From CAVUXJ01 sp963814975 (GTDB lineage Bacteria > Acidobacteriota > Vicinamibacteria > Vicinamibacterales > CAVVIG01), in assembly GCA_963814975.1 (NCBI GenBank), contig CAWFFB010000022.1, positions 310,001 through 374,000 on the forward strand: a DNA stretch of 64,000 bases, in the 5' to 3' direction. Shown here piece after piece: positions 1 to 9,160 of the stretch. How positions within the stretch are numbered: the stretch's first letter is position 1; each line of letters begins with the position of its first letter. Position numbers and translations under genes: made by a program. The notes beneath the pieces are model-generated. The model was not told where the DNA came from. It ran no database searches and was given only the letters and a program-made list of their open reading frames with translations.

Positions 1-1
1 C

Positions 2-766
2 GATCCGGCACGCGATGCCCAGGCGATGGAAGACGAGCTTATTCTCGCCGACCTCGGCGTGGCCGAGCGTCGCCTGGAACGCCTGGAGAAGGATCTCAAG
101 AAGAGCCGCACGGCCGAGCTCGAGCGCGAACGCGAGCTCCTCACTCTCTGCCGTGCGGCCCTGGAGGAGGCACGTCCGCTGCGCGCCCTCGATTTGAAGG
201 GCGAGGACCAGAAGCGCCTCCGCGGCTTTCAGTTCCTGTCCGCGAAGCCACTTCTGCTGGTGATCAACCTCGACGAAGCGGAGCTGGCCGGCGGGGATGC
301 TGCCGTCCACATCGCACGCGCGGCTGAGTCCTCGGGGTTGACGCCGTTTCTGACGCGCGCTGGAACCGCGGCTGCTGCCGTCTGCGCCAAGATCGAACTC
401 GAAATCGCCCAGCTGGAGCCGGCCGACGCGGCGTCGTTTCTCGCTGATCTGGGGCTCTCCGAATCCGGCCTCGATCGTGTGATTCGGGCAAGCTACGATC
501 TGCTCGGCTACATTTCGTTTTTTACCGTCGGCGAGGATGAGTGCCGCGCGTGGTCGATCCCTCGCGGGACCGCGGCGCAACTGGCGGCGAGCGAAATTCA
601 CAGCGATATCGCGCGGGGCTTCATTCGCGCCGAAGTCGTCAGCTACGATGCGCTGGTCACCCGGGGAACGATGGCGGCGTGCCGCGATCGCGGCGAAGTC
701 CGGCTCGAGGGCAAGGAGTATGTCGTGCAGGACGGCGACGTCATCAACTTCCGATTCGCCACATAA
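2..766 (+). CDS. ychF: YchF/OLA1-family ATPase, C-terminal part (5' truncated by window edge)
   Basis: The frame is open to the left edge, so only the last 254 residues of about 365 are seen. The visible part holds the end of the G domain, the coiled-coil insertion (ELILADLGVAERRLERLEK), and a C-terminal TGS domain with the family-typical tail (GYISFFTVGEDE, AWSIPRGT, AAxxIHSDIARGFIRAEV, VQDGDVINFRF). YchF is a ribosome-associated P-loop ATPase/GTPase linked to translation and redox stress. The nucleotide-binding motifs lie outside the window. The next gene starts 15 bp after the stop on the same strand. Confidence 0.93.
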   Translation, partial: DPARDAQAMEDELILADLGVAERRLERLEKDLKKSRTAELERERELLTLCRAALEEARPLRALDLKGEDQKRLRGFQFLSAKPLLLVINLDEAELAGGDAAVHIARAAESSGLTPFLTRAGTAAAAVCAKIELEIAQLEPADAASFLADLGLSESGLDRVIRASYDLLGYISFFTVGEDECRAWSIPRGTAAQLAASEIHSDIARGFIRAEVVSYDALVTRGTMAACRDRGEVRLEGKEYVVQDGDVINFRFAT

Positions 767-780
767 CACACTTGGATTTG

Positions 781-1647
781 GTGCAGAGCGTCGCCGAACA
801 GACTTCCGTCGTCGTGCCGGCCTTCAACGAGCAGGTGGCCATCGGACCGCTCATCGCCGAACTGTTGACCGTCGCGCGCTGGCGCGAGGTTCTCGTCATC
901 GACGATGGATCGGCCGACGACACCGCTCTGCAGGCCCGGGCCGCAGGCGCGCGCGTCATCAGCCATCCCTACAACAAGGGTAATGGGGCGGCGGTGAAGA
1001 CCGGCATTCGCGAAGCCTCGGGCGCTTGCATTCTGATCATCGACGCGGATGGGCAACACCGGCCCGCCGACGCGGTGCGGCTGGTGGGTCACCTCGGCGC
1101 GTACGATCTGGTCGTCGGGGCCCGGTCGCGCGAGTCGCAAGCGAGCTGGGCGAGACATGCGGGGAATGCCTCGTTGAATGCGATTGCGGGCTATCTGGCC
1201 GGAAGGCCGATCCCCGACCTCACGTCTGGCTTCCGTGCCGCGAAGCGCGTCTGCTTGCTCGATTTCCTGCATCTGATGCCGAACGGCTTTTCGACGCCGA
1301 CGACTACGACGCTCGCCTTCATGAAGGCGGGATACAGCGTGCGCTTCGAGCCGATCGAAGCGGCCCGTCGGCGGGGTGAATCCAAGATCAAGCTTGGCTC
1401 GGATGGCGTGAGCTTTCTCCTCATCTTGCTGAAAATCATCACGATTTTCAGTCCGCTGCGCATCTTTCTTCCGGTGAGCGCCGCGGCGTTCCTGGTGGGC
1501 GCCGCCTATGCCGTGTGGACGATCGCCACGCAGTCCCACATCACGAACTCGTCCGTGCTGCTGATCCTGTTGAGCGTTGTCGTCTTTCTCATCGGCCTGG
1601 TCTCCGAGCAGATCTCTTCTCTACGGTTCGAAGGACGCAAGCCGTGA
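781..1647 (+). CDS. GT2 glycosyltransferase with C-terminal membrane helices
   Basis: A 288-residue family 2 glycosyltransferase with a GT-A fold. VVVPAFNEQ opens the nucleotide-sugar domain, VIDDGSADDT and IIDADGQH are the acidic/DxD motifs, and the C-terminus has two hydrophobic segments (about residues 210-265). This resembles DPM1/DpgS-like enzymes that charge polyprenyl phosphate. I chose GTG at 781; TTG at 772 or 778 is possible, and the open frame extends far upstream only as a shadow of ychF. The stop overlaps the next start (GTGA), the first of a series of such couplings in a surface-glycan operon. Confidence 0.85.
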   Translation: MQSVAEQTSVVVPAFNEQVAIGPLIAELLTVARWREVLVIDDGSADDTALQARAAGARVISHPYNKGNGAAVKTGIREASGACILIIDADGQHRPADAVRLVGHLGAYDLVVGARSRESQASWARHAGNASLNAIAGYLAGRPIPDLTSGFRAAKRVCLLDFLHLMPNGFSTPTTTTLAFMKAGYSVRFEPIEAARRRGESKIKLGSDGVSFLLILLKIITIFSPLRIFLPVSAAAFLVGAAYAVWTIATQSHITNSSVLLILLSVVVFLIGLVSEQISSLRFEGRKP

Positions 1648-2384
1648 CGGCCAGCGCCATGGTGATCGTTCCGACATATAACGAGCGCGCGAATCTACCG
1701 GTTCTGATCGCCGCGCTGATGAAACACCCGGGGGTCCGCGTCCTGGTTGTCGACGATCAGTCCCCGGATGGCACGGGCGAGGTGGCCGATCGGCTGGCGC
1801 GGGAACACCCGGGGCGGCTGACGGTTCTGCACCGCACGGGCCGCCGTGGCCTGGGCCGCTCCTACATCGACGGCATCAAGCAGGTGCTGGCCGAGCCGGT
1901 CGACGTCTTGTGCCAGATGGACGCCGACCTGTCCCACGATCCCCGGCACCTGCCGGCCTTGATCGCGGCGACCTCGTCGGCTGACGTGGTGATCGGTTCG
2001 CGGTACATCGACGGAGGCGAGATTGTGAACTGGCCGCGCCGGCGGCGGCTTCTCAGCCGATTCGCAAACATCTACATCCGTTCGGTGACGCGGCTGAGTG
2101 CACGCGACTGCACCAGCGGGTACCGTTGCTGGCGTCGCGCCGCGCTCGCGGCACTTCCGCTCGACAGCTTTTTTTCTGATGGCTACTCGTTCCTGGTCGA
2201 GATGCTCTTTGTCGCGGAGCGCCGCGGGTGCCGGGTCGTGGAAGTGCCGATTACATTCGTGGAGCGACGAGAGGGGACATCGAAGGTGTCGCGGGCCGTC
2301 CTGCTCGAGTCGGCGATCACGCCGTGGCGGCTCGTCGCAAGTCCGGTTGCCTCCCGGAAGGCGCCTCGGACGCCCTCCCACTGA
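1644..2384 (+). CDS. GT2 polyprenol-phosphate sugar transferase (DPM1-like)
   Basis: A 246-residue soluble GT2 enzyme close to dolichol-phosphate mannose synthase: IVPTYNERANLP, VVDDQSPDGTG, MDADLSHDP, GSRYIDGG and TSGYRCWRR are the usual landmarks in order. It likely moves a hexose from a nucleotide sugar to a polyprenyl phosphate at the inner membrane face. GTG at 1644 overlaps the stop of the previous gene (gTGA); an alternative ATG lies at 1659. The acceptor and sugar cannot be read from sequence. Confidence 0.87.
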   Translation: MTASAMVIVPTYNERANLPVLIAALMKHPGVRVLVVDDQSPDGTGEVADRLAREHPGRLTVLHRTGRRGLGRSYIDGIKQVLAEPVDVLCQMDADLSHDPRHLPALIAATSSADVVIGSRYIDGGEIVNWPRRRRLLSRFANIYIRSVTRLSARDCTSGYRCWRRAALAALPLDSFFSDGYSFLVEMLFVAERRGCRVVEVPITFVERREGTSKVSRAVLLESAITPWRLVASPVASRKAPRTPSH

Positions 2385-2418
2385 GCCTTTTCATGCTAAG
2401 GTTTACAGGCCAATCTTC

Positions 2419-3189
2419 ATGTCAGCTCCAGCCGGTTCGAGGCCCCCTGGCCTCAGTGTCTTCTTTCCGGCGTACAACGACAGCGGCACCATCGCCAGCA
2501 TGGTTATTCGCGCCGTGCAGGCGGCATCGGCGTTGACACCGGACTACGAGGTCATCATCGTCAACGACGGCAGCGCCGACGCGACGGCGCAAATCGCCGA
2601 CGAGCTCGCGCGGACCTACTCCCACGTGCGCGTCGTGCACCATGCGAAGAACTGCGGGTATGGCGGCGCGCTCCAGACCGGGTTCCGGTCCGCCACGAAG
2701 GATCTGATTTTCTACACCGACGGCGACGCGCAATACGACCCGGGAGAGCTCAGCGAGCTCTGGAGTCGAATGACCCCCGACGCCGATCTGGTGAACGGCT
2801 ACAAGATCAGCCGCTCCGATCCGCTGCACCGGATCGTCATCGGCCGCGTCTACCATCACGTCGTCAGCACCCTGTTCGGTCTGACCGTCCGCGACGTCGA
2901 CTGCGACTTCCGATTGATGCGACGGTCGATCTTCGAACGGGTCCGGCTCGAAAAGACGAGCGGCGTCATCTGCCTCGAGATGATGAAGAAGATTCACGAT
3001 GCCGGGTTCCGGATCGTCGAGGTTCCGGTCCATCACTACCACCGGGCGTTCGGCAAGTCGCAGTTCTTCAACGGGCGCCGGATCGTCAAGACCGCCATCG
3101 ACGTCATGCGTCTCTGGTTCGCGCTGGTCGTGCGGCAGCAGCACCGCCGCGGCGACGCCCGGCCGGCCGTCGCGTCTTCCCGACGGTGA
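2419..3189 (+). CDS. GT2 glycosyltransferase
   Basis: A 256-residue GT2 enzyme without obvious membrane helices. It has SVFFPAYNDSGTI at the N-terminus, IIVNDGSADATA, FYTDGDAQYDPGE (DxD-like metal/sugar site) and DCDFRLMRR. The third glycosyltransferase in a row, it probably also works on a lipid-linked sugar. ATG at 2419 is the first codon before the conserved strand; longer extensions are out-of-family. The stop overlaps the GTG of the next gene by 4 bp. Confidence 0.85.
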   Translation: MSAPAGSRPPGLSVFFPAYNDSGTIASMVIRAVQAASALTPDYEVIIVNDGSADATAQIADELARTYSHVRVVHHAKNCGYGGALQTGFRSATKDLIFYTDGDAQYDPGELSELWSRMTPDADLVNGYKISRSDPLHRIVIGRVYHHVVSTLFGLTVRDVDCDFRLMRRSIFERVRLEKTSGVICLEMMKKIHDAGFRIVEVPVHHYHRAFGKSQFFNGRRIVKTAIDVMRLWFALVVRQQHRRGDARPAVASSRR

Positions 3190-4214
3190 GCGTGGACTAT
3201 CGGGAGTTCTACCGCGGCCGCAAGGTGATGATCACCGGAGGCCTCGGGTTCATCGGCAGCAACCTCGCCCGGCAGCTCGTCGATCTCGGCGCCGACGTCC
3301 TTCTCGTCGACTCGCTCATCCCTGATTACGGCGGCAATCTCTTCAATATCGACGGCATCGCCGATCGGGTGCGGGTCAACGTCGCGGACGTGCGGCAGCA
3401 GTCGACGATGAACTACCTGGTGCGCGATCGCGAAGTGCTGTTCAACCTCGCCGGACAGGTCAGCCACATCGACAGCATGCAGGATCCGTATTCGGACCTC
3501 GAGATCAACTGCCGGAGCCAGCTCACGATTCTTGAAGCGTGTCGTTACAACAACCCCGCGGTAAAAGTGGTGTTCGCCGGCACGCGACAGGTGTACGGCC
3601 GGCCCGATTCGCTGCCGGTGACAGAATCGCACCTCGTGCGTCCGACCGACGTCAACGGTATCAACAAGGCGGCCGGCGAGTACTATCACCTGGTCTACAA
3701 CAACGTCTTCCGGATCCGCGCCTGCTCGCTTCGCCTCACCAACGTCTTCGGGCCGCGGCAGCTCATCCGCCATAACCGCCAGGGATTTATCGGCTGGTTC
3801 ATCCGTCTCGCCATCGAAGACGGCCTGATTCAGATCTACGGCGACGGCTCGCAGCTCCGGGATTTCGTCTACGTGGACGACGCGGCCGACGCGTTTCTGC
3901 GGGCGGGCGCGAACGACGAGTGTAACGGCGAAGTCTTCAACGTCAGCGGCGACGAGACGCTCAGCCATCGCGATCTGTCCTCGCTGCTCCTCCGGCTCGC
4001 CGGCTCGGGCCGCGTGCAGTACGTCGACTGGCCGGCTGACAAGAAGGCGATCGACATCGGCGACTTTTTTGCCGACTCGTCGAAATTCAAGCGGGTCACC
4101 GGCTGGGCGCCCACCATCGGCGTGCGCGAAGGACTGCTGCGCACCCTCGCGTTCTACCGCCAGCACTACCATCACTACGTCGATGAAGCCGAAGGGACAG
4201 CGGAGCGCCTGTGA
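3186..4214 (+). CDS. NAD-dependent epimerase/dehydratase (extended SDR) with altered YxxxK
   Basis: A 342-residue extended SDR acting on a nucleotide sugar. The Rossmann motif GGLGFIGSNL lies at residues 15-24, VLLVDSL follows, FAGTRQVYG supplies the Ser/Thr region, and RLTNVFGPRQ and VYVDDAADAF are typical of sugar epimerases/dehydratases. The canonical catalytic YxxxK reads N-G-I-N-K (DNA near 3655), so the tyrosine is replaced by asparagine; a Tyr pair follows a few residues later (GEYYH). GTG at 3186 overlaps the upstream stop. Between a glycosyltransferase and an aminotransferase it probably prepares a keto or epimerised sugar. Confidence 0.82.
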   Translation: MSVDYREFYRGRKVMITGGLGFIGSNLARQLVDLGADVLLVDSLIPDYGGNLFNIDGIADRVRVNVADVRQQSTMNYLVRDREVLFNLAGQVSHIDSMQDPYSDLEINCRSQLTILEACRYNNPAVKVVFAGTRQVYGRPDSLPVTESHLVRPTDVNGINKAAGEYYHLVYNNVFRIRACSLRLTNVFGPRQLIRHNRQGFIGWFIRLAIEDGLIQIYGDGSQLRDFVYVDDAADAFLRAGANDECNGEVFNVSGDETLSHRDLSSLLLRLAGSGRVQYVDWPADKKAIDIGDFFADSSKFKRVTGWAPTIGVREGLLRTLAFYRQHYHHYVDEAEGTAERL

Positions 4215-5338
4215 GCGTGCCGCGGATCCCGTTTCTGTCGCTGACGCCGCAGGACGATGCCCGGGCCGTCGGTGCCGCGATTGATCGTGTCGTCTCGAGC
4301 GGCTGGTTCGTCCTCGGGCCGGAAGTCGAAGCGTTCGAATCCGAGTTTGCCGCCGCGTGCGGGGCGACACACGCGATTGGCGCGGGAAACGGCACCGACG
4401 CACTCGCCCTGATTCTTCGGGCGCTGGACATCGGGCCCGGCGATGAGGTCATCACCACACCGCTCTCGGCGGCGTACACGGCCCTGGCGATCATGATGAC
4501 CGGCGCCCGCCCGGTGTTTGCCGATATCGACGAGCGGCGCCTGACGATCGACCCCGACGCGATCGAGAGCGCCGTGACCTCGCGGACACGCGCCATCCTC
4601 CCCGTTCATCTCTACGGACAAGCCGCCGACATGGCGGCGATCGAGCGGATCGCTTCCCGGCACGCCCTGGTCGTCGTGGAGGATTGCTGTCAGGCCCATC
4701 TCGCAACTGCTGCCGGGCGTGCCGTCGGCACGATCGGCATCGCGGGCGCGTTCAGCTTCTATCCGACCAAGAATCTCGGCGCACTCGGCGACGGAGGCGC
4801 CGTCGTGACCAACGATCACGCGCTCGCCGCACGCATCAAGCGGCTCGGAAACGGCGGGCAGAGCGATCGGTATCGGCATCAGGAGGCCGGCGTCAACTCG
4901 CGGCTCGATGAGATGCAAGCCGCGATCGTGCGTGCCCGCCTCCCGTTCCTCCAGCAGTGGACGGCGCGACGGCGGGCGCTGGCAGCCCAGTACCGCGCCG
5001 CGCTGGCAACCGCTTCGGTGACGCTGCCCGACGAAGCCGACCCCGGGCACGTGTATCACCTCTTCGTCGTCCGGAGTGGCCGGGCGGCGGGACGAGATCG
5101 CCGCGGCGAACTGCAGCGGCATCTAAGCGCCGCCGGGATCGAGACGCTGGTCCATTACCCGGTGGCCATTCCACGCCAGCCCGCGCTGGCCGGAACCGAT
5201 CCAGCTGACTGCCCGCGGGCGATGGCGGTGTGCGACGAGGTCCTCTCGCTGCCGCTCCATCCTCATCTCGGCGATCACGAACTGACTCGCATCGCGGCGG
5301 CGATCGGCGACTTCTCAGGAAAGGACCGACACCAGTGA
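4211..5338 (+). CDS. DegT/DnrJ/EryC1/StrS family PLP aminotransferase
   Basis: A 375-residue sugar aminotransferase (or dehydratase) of PLP fold type I. GNGTDAL binds the phosphate, VVEDCCQAHLA carries the Asp that contacts the pyridine nitrogen, and SFYPTKNLGALGDGG holds the Schiff-base lysine. Substrate is likely a 3- or 4-keto nucleotide sugar made by the adjoining SDRs. GTG at 4211 overlaps the upstream stop (GTGA). Length and motif order match the family. Confidence 0.9.
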   Translation: MSVPRIPFLSLTPQDDARAVGAAIDRVVSSGWFVLGPEVEAFESEFAAACGATHAIGAGNGTDALALILRALDIGPGDEVITTPLSAAYTALAIMMTGARPVFADIDERRLTIDPDAIESAVTSRTRAILPVHLYGQAADMAAIERIASRHALVVVEDCCQAHLATAAGRAVGTIGIAGAFSFYPTKNLGALGDGGAVVTNDHALAARIKRLGNGGQSDRYRHQEAGVNSRLDEMQAAIVRARLPFLQQWTARRRALAAQYRAALATASVTLPDEADPGHVYHLFVVRSGRAAGRDRRGELQRHLSAAGIETLVHYPVAIPRQPALAGTDPADCPRAMAVCDEVLSLPLHPHLGDHELTRIAAAIGDFSGKDRHQ

Positions 5339-6297
5339 AAGCCTTGATTACAGGCGGGGCCGGCTTCATCGGATCACATCTTTCCGAAGCTCTGCTCGAC
5401 CGCGGTCACCAGGTGTTGATCATCGACAATCTCTCCACGGGGTCGATCGACAACATCGCGCACCTGAAGGGCCGCGCCGGATTCGAGTACTTCATCGATT
5501 CGGTGAACAACGAGCCGCTGCTGGCCGAGCTGATCGATCGCAGCAACGTCGTGTTTCATTTTGCCGCCGCGGTGGGCGTCAAGCTGATCGTCGAGCAGCC
5601 CGTGTATACGATCGAAACCAACGTACACGGCACTGAAGTGGTGCTGAAGCACGCCAGCAAGAAGAAGCGACTGGTCGTGATCGCGTCCACTTCAGAGGTG
5701 TACGGCAAGAGCGAGGACTTCCCGTTCCGCGAGGATTCCGATCTGGTCTTGGGGCCGACACCCAAGCACCGGTGGGCCTACGCCTGCAGCAAGGCCATCG
5801 ACGAGTTTCTCGCGCTTGCGTATTGGAAGGAGCGGAAGCTTCCCGTCATCATCGTCCGTTTTTTCAACACCGTGGGTCCGCGCCAGACGGGGCAATACGG
5901 GATGGTGATCCCGAATTTCGTCCGCCAGGCGCTCGCCGGCGAGCCGATCACGGTGTTCGGCGACGGGACCCAGTCACGCGCCTTCACTCATGTCTTCGAT
6001 GTCGTCGACGCCCTGATCAGACTCGTCGGCGAGCCCGCCGCCGTCGGGGAGGTCATCAACCTCGGCAATACCGAGGAAGTCACCATGACGTGGCTCGCCG
6101 AACGCGTCCGAGATCTCACAGGGTCGAAGTCCCCGCTGACATTCATCCCCTATGATCAGGCCTACGAATTGGGGTTTGAAGACATGCCGCGGCGCGTTCC
6201 CGACCTCACCAAGGTAAGGGCGATGATCGGATACGAGCCGAAGCACAGCCTTGAGGACATCCTGACCCAGGTCATCGAGTATTTTCGGCGAAAATAA
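5335..6297 (+). CDS. NAD-dependent epimerase/dehydratase (UDP-sugar epimerase-like SDR)
   Basis: A 320-residue extended SDR. It has GGAGFIGSHL, VLIIDNLSTGS, ASTSEVYGKS (catalytic Ser/Thr), an intact YxxxK (YACSK), RFFNTVGPRQTG and VFGDGTQSRAFTHV. It resembles UDP-glucose 4-epimerase and UDP-glucuronate decarboxylase, and which one cannot be decided by eye. GTG at 5335 follows a strong Shine-Dalgarno (AGGAAAGGA, 5318-5326) and overlaps the previous stop, making it the last gene of the coupled glycan operon. Confidence 0.87.
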   Translation: MKALITGGAGFIGSHLSEALLDRGHQVLIIDNLSTGSIDNIAHLKGRAGFEYFIDSVNNEPLLAELIDRSNVVFHFAAAVGVKLIVEQPVYTIETNVHGTEVVLKHASKKKRLVVIASTSEVYGKSEDFPFREDSDLVLGPTPKHRWAYACSKAIDEFLALAYWKERKLPVIIVRFFNTVGPRQTGQYGMVIPNFVRQALAGEPITVFGDGTQSRAFTHVFDVVDALIRLVGEPAAVGEVINLGNTEEVTMTWLAERVRDLTGSKSPLTFIPYDQAYELGFEDMPRRVPDLTKVRAMIGYEPKHSLEDILTQVIEYFRRK

Positions 6298-6349
6298 GCC
6301 CTTCAGGCAGGACACTCGGAGGCGCCCGGGCGCGTATACTGGAGAGGCC

Positions 6350-7030
6350 ATGCCATTGCATCACGTGCTCACGCTCACCGCCGCGTTATCCCTCGTGCCG
6401 GTGGTCTCGGCCCGGGCCGAGGTCCAGATCGCGATAGCCGATGGTCGAGTCACGATCGATGCCGCTGGCGCGACAATTCGCGAGATCCTCGCCGCCTGGG
6501 CGAAGGTCGGTCAGACACGAATCGTGAACGCGGAGCGCGTGAGCGGCGGACCGGTCACGTTACACCTTCAGGACGTACCCGAGGAGCAGGCGCTCGAAAT
6601 CATCCTGCGCTCGGTCAGCGGTTATCTTGCGGCGCCGCGCGCCAACACCATCGCGAACGCATCCCGATACGATCGCATTTTCGTGATGCCGACGAGCACG
6701 GCGCCCCGGAACGTCCCGGCGCCTCAGCCGGCCGCAATGCCACAGCCAATCTACAACCCGACTATTCAGCAGCCGCCGCCCTTCGAGGGAGACGATGAGG
6801 ACCCGACGTCGAATCCCACGCTGCCGCCGGGTCAGCGCGGCCCCGTCTTTACGTTCCCGCAGCCGGGCGGTCCGCCGCCGACACCGGTCAACGTGCCTCC
6901 AGGGACGGCGCCTCCCGTGCGACAGGGACCACCTCCGGCGCGTGGGTCGGCCGGTGTGGCAGTGCCCGGCATGATTGTCGAGCCGCCGCCTCCTGCGCAG
7001 CAGCCGGGGATGCCGCCGTCGCAACCCTGA
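6350..7030 (+). CDS. Secreted STN-like domain protein with proline-rich tail
   Basis: A 226-residue protein with a likely signal peptide (hydrophobic segment to about residue 22, ending SARAE). Residues 24-90 look like a secretin/TonB short N-terminal (STN) domain: IDAAGATIREILAAWAKVG, then PVTLHLQDVPEEQALEIIL. The rest is low-complexity Pro/Gln-rich with no recognised domain. It may be a periplasmic partner of a secretin or TonB system. GGAGAGG sits just before the ATG, and a TATACT hexamer lies 9 nt upstream of it. Confidence 0.6.
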   Translation: MPLHHVLTLTAALSLVPVVSARAEVQIAIADGRVTIDAAGATIREILAAWAKVGQTRIVNAERVSGGPVTLHLQDVPEEQALEIILRSVSGYLAAPRANTIANASRYDRIFVMPTSTAPRNVPAPQPAAMPQPIYNPTIQQPPPFEGDDEDPTSNPTLPPGQRGPVFTFPQPGGPPPTPVNVPPGTAPPVRQGPPPARGSAGVAVPGMIVEPPPPAQQPGMPPSQP

Positions 7031-7061
7031 GAATCTGGGCGAATCGGCTATCCAATTCCGT

Positions 7062-7508
7062 ATGTTTGTCGATGAGGTGAGCACCGCCATCGCCGACGCG
7101 ATGCGCAAGCACGACCCTGCCCGGCTGAGTGCACTGCGCATGCTCAAGGCAGCCCTGGTGAATCGCGCGATCGAGAAGGGGCGCGACCTCGACGAGGCGG
7201 AATCGCGGCAGGTGGTGACGTCGCTCGTGAAGCAGCGACGGGACTCCATCGAGCAGTTCACGGCCGGCGGCCGCCAGGATCTGGCCGCAAAGGAATCCGC
7301 CGAGATCACCATTCTGGAATCGTATCTGCCGCCGGCTGCCGATCCCGCCCTGGTGGATCGGGCCGTCGTCGATGCGATCGCCGAGACGGGCGCAGCATCC
7401 GCGAAAGACGTCGGCCGGGTCATGAAAGCCGTGATGATCAGGCTCGCCGGTCAGAACGTGGACGGCAAGACCGTCAACGAGCTCGTGCGGAAGAAACTGG
7501 GCGCTTGA
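7062..7508 (+). CDS. yqeY: GatB/YqeY domain-containing protein
   Basis: A 148-residue YqeY-like protein. It contains the family sequence LSALRMLKAALVNRAIEKGRDLDE, the helical KQRRDSIEQFTAGGRQDLA, ILESYLPP, and the C-terminal KDVGRVMKAVM and VDGKTVNELVRKKL, which resembles the GatB tRNA-binding tail domain. Family function is unclear; a role linked to tRNA amidation is suspected. ATG at 7062 is the start that matches the family; the longer open frame overlaps the previous gene. Its stop overlaps the TTG of murJ. Confidence 0.9.
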   Translation: MFVDEVSTAIADAMRKHDPARLSALRMLKAALVNRAIEKGRDLDEAESRQVVTSLVKQRRDSIEQFTAGGRQDLAAKESAEITILESYLPPAADPALVDRAVVDAIAETGAASAKDVGRVMKAVMIRLAGQNVDGKTVNELVRKKLGA

Positions 7509-9112
7509 ATCGCGGCGCGCCTGGGCGTCCACGCCTGCTGGCTCGATCGGCCGGCCTGGCTGGCGCAGCGACCTTGACGAGCCGCATCCTGGGCCTCGTC
7601 CGCGATCAGGTGCTCGCCACTCTTTTCGGCGCCGGAAACGACATGGATGCGCTCCTGGTCGCGTTCCGGATCCCCAACCTCGCGCGTGATCTCTTCGCCG
7701 AAGGCGCGATGAGCGCCGCCTTCGTCCCGGCCTTCTCGCGTCAGCTCGCACTCGGCGACAAGGCCGACGCATGGCGCCTCGCCAACAACGCGCTCAACAC
7801 CCTCCTTGTGCTGACAGCCGCAACCGTGGGGCTGGGTCTTCTTTTCGCCGGCCCGCTCGTCACGGCGTTCGCCGGCGACTACGCCGCCGTCCCGGGCAAG
7901 CTGGCGCTGACCATCCGGCTGACGCGGGTGATGCTGCCGTTTCTCATTCTCGTCACGGTGGCCGCGCTGATGATGGGCATGTTGAACTCACTCGATCACT
8001 ACTTCGTGCCGGCCCTCGCTCCGGCGATGTTCAACGTGGCGATGATCCTCTGCGTGCTGGCACTCGCGCCGGCGATGGCCGGCATCGGACAGCCGGCCAT
8101 CATGTCGGTCGCGATCGGGACCCTTGTCGGCGGAATTGGACTGGTGGCGCTACAGTGTCAACCCCTCTGGGGTGAAGGGTTCCGTTATCGACCGGTTCTG
8201 GATCCGCGCGATCGCCGGCTGCAGCGGATGCTGCTGCTGATGGGCCCGGGGACGCTCGGGCTGGCGGCGACGCAGGTGAACCTGTTCGTCAACACGTTGT
8301 TGGCGACGAGCCAGGGCACGGGCGCGGTGTCTTGGCTGACCTACGCGTTCCGGGTGATGTACCTGCCGATCGGCCTGTTTGGCATTTCGATCGCCACGGC
8401 GGTCCTTCCCGCCGCAGCGCGGCACGTGGCGGTCGACGATACAAAGGCAGTGCGCGAGACGGTGTCGCGGGGCATGACCCTCATGCTGGTGCTGAATATC
8501 CCGGCGACGTTTGGTTTGGTGGCGTTGGCGAGCCCGATTGTCCGTCTCTTGTTCGAGCGCGGGCGATTCCTACCATCCGACACGGCTGCGACGGCGGCGG
8601 CGCTCCAGTTCTACGCCATCGGCCTCGTCGGCTATTCCGCCACGCGCCTCGCGTCCCCGGTCTTCTACGCGCTCGGCCGGAGCCGCGTGCCCGTCGCAGT
8701 GAGCACCGCTTCGATGGCGATCAACGTGATCGGCGCCCTGCTCCTCGTGCGGGCCGCCGGCTTTCGGGGACTGGCGCTCGCCACGTCGCTGGCCGCGCTC
8801 GCCAACGGCGGGGCGCTGCTGATGCTGCTGCACAACCACCTTCGTGGGCTCGACAGCCGGCGTCTCGCCAGCACGACAGTGAGAGTCTGCGCTGCATCGG
8901 TGGTCATGGCCGGCGTCGCGGCCGAGGTAGAACGCTTGCTGACAGCACTGGCACCCGGGCCGCACGTGATGATGCAGGTGGCGCGCGTCGTGATCGCCAT
9001 TGGCGCCGGCGTCGCGTCACTTGTCGCCATGGCGAAAGTTCTGCGCATCGCCGAATTCGATGAGGCTCGGGCCGTGGCGTGGGGATGGGCCAGGAAGTTC
9101 TTCCCGGACTGA
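7505..9112 (+). CDS. murJ: MurJ-type lipid II flippase
   Basis: A 535-residue polytopic membrane protein of the MATE-like MOP superfamily with about 14 hydrophobic segments. The N-terminal signature (TSRILGLVRDQVLATLFGAG, then ALLVAFRIPNLARDLFAEGAMSAAFVP) is characteristic of MurJ, which moves lipid-linked peptidoglycan precursor across the inner membrane. The length is normal. The TTG start at 7505 overlaps the yqeY stop (TTGA), implying coupled translation. Confidence 0.93.
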   Translation: MNRGAPGRPRLLARSAGLAGAATLTSRILGLVRDQVLATLFGAGNDMDALLVAFRIPNLARDLFAEGAMSAAFVPAFSRQLALGDKADAWRLANNALNTLLVLTAATVGLGLLFAGPLVTAFAGDYAAVPGKLALTIRLTRVMLPFLILVTVAALMMGMLNSLDHYFVPALAPAMFNVAMILCVLALAPAMAGIGQPAIMSVAIGTLVGGIGLVALQCQPLWGEGFRYRPVLDPRDRRLQRMLLLMGPGTLGLAATQVNLFVNTLLATSQGTGAVSWLTYAFRVMYLPIGLFGISIATAVLPAAARHVAVDDTKAVRETVSRGMTLMLVLNIPATFGLVALASPIVRLLFERGRFLPSDTAATAAALQFYAIGLVGYSATRLASPVFYALGRSRVPVAVSTASMAINVIGALLLVRAAGFRGLALATSLAALANGGALLMLLHNHLRGLDSRRLASTTVRVCAASVVMAGVAAEVERLLTALAPGPHVMMQVARVVIAIGAGVASLVAMAKVLRIAEFDEARAVAWGWARKFFPD

Positions 9113-9160
9113 CCGAAGGGTCCCGCCCGGACCGTGATACGATCGCAACACTCCGGGGTC

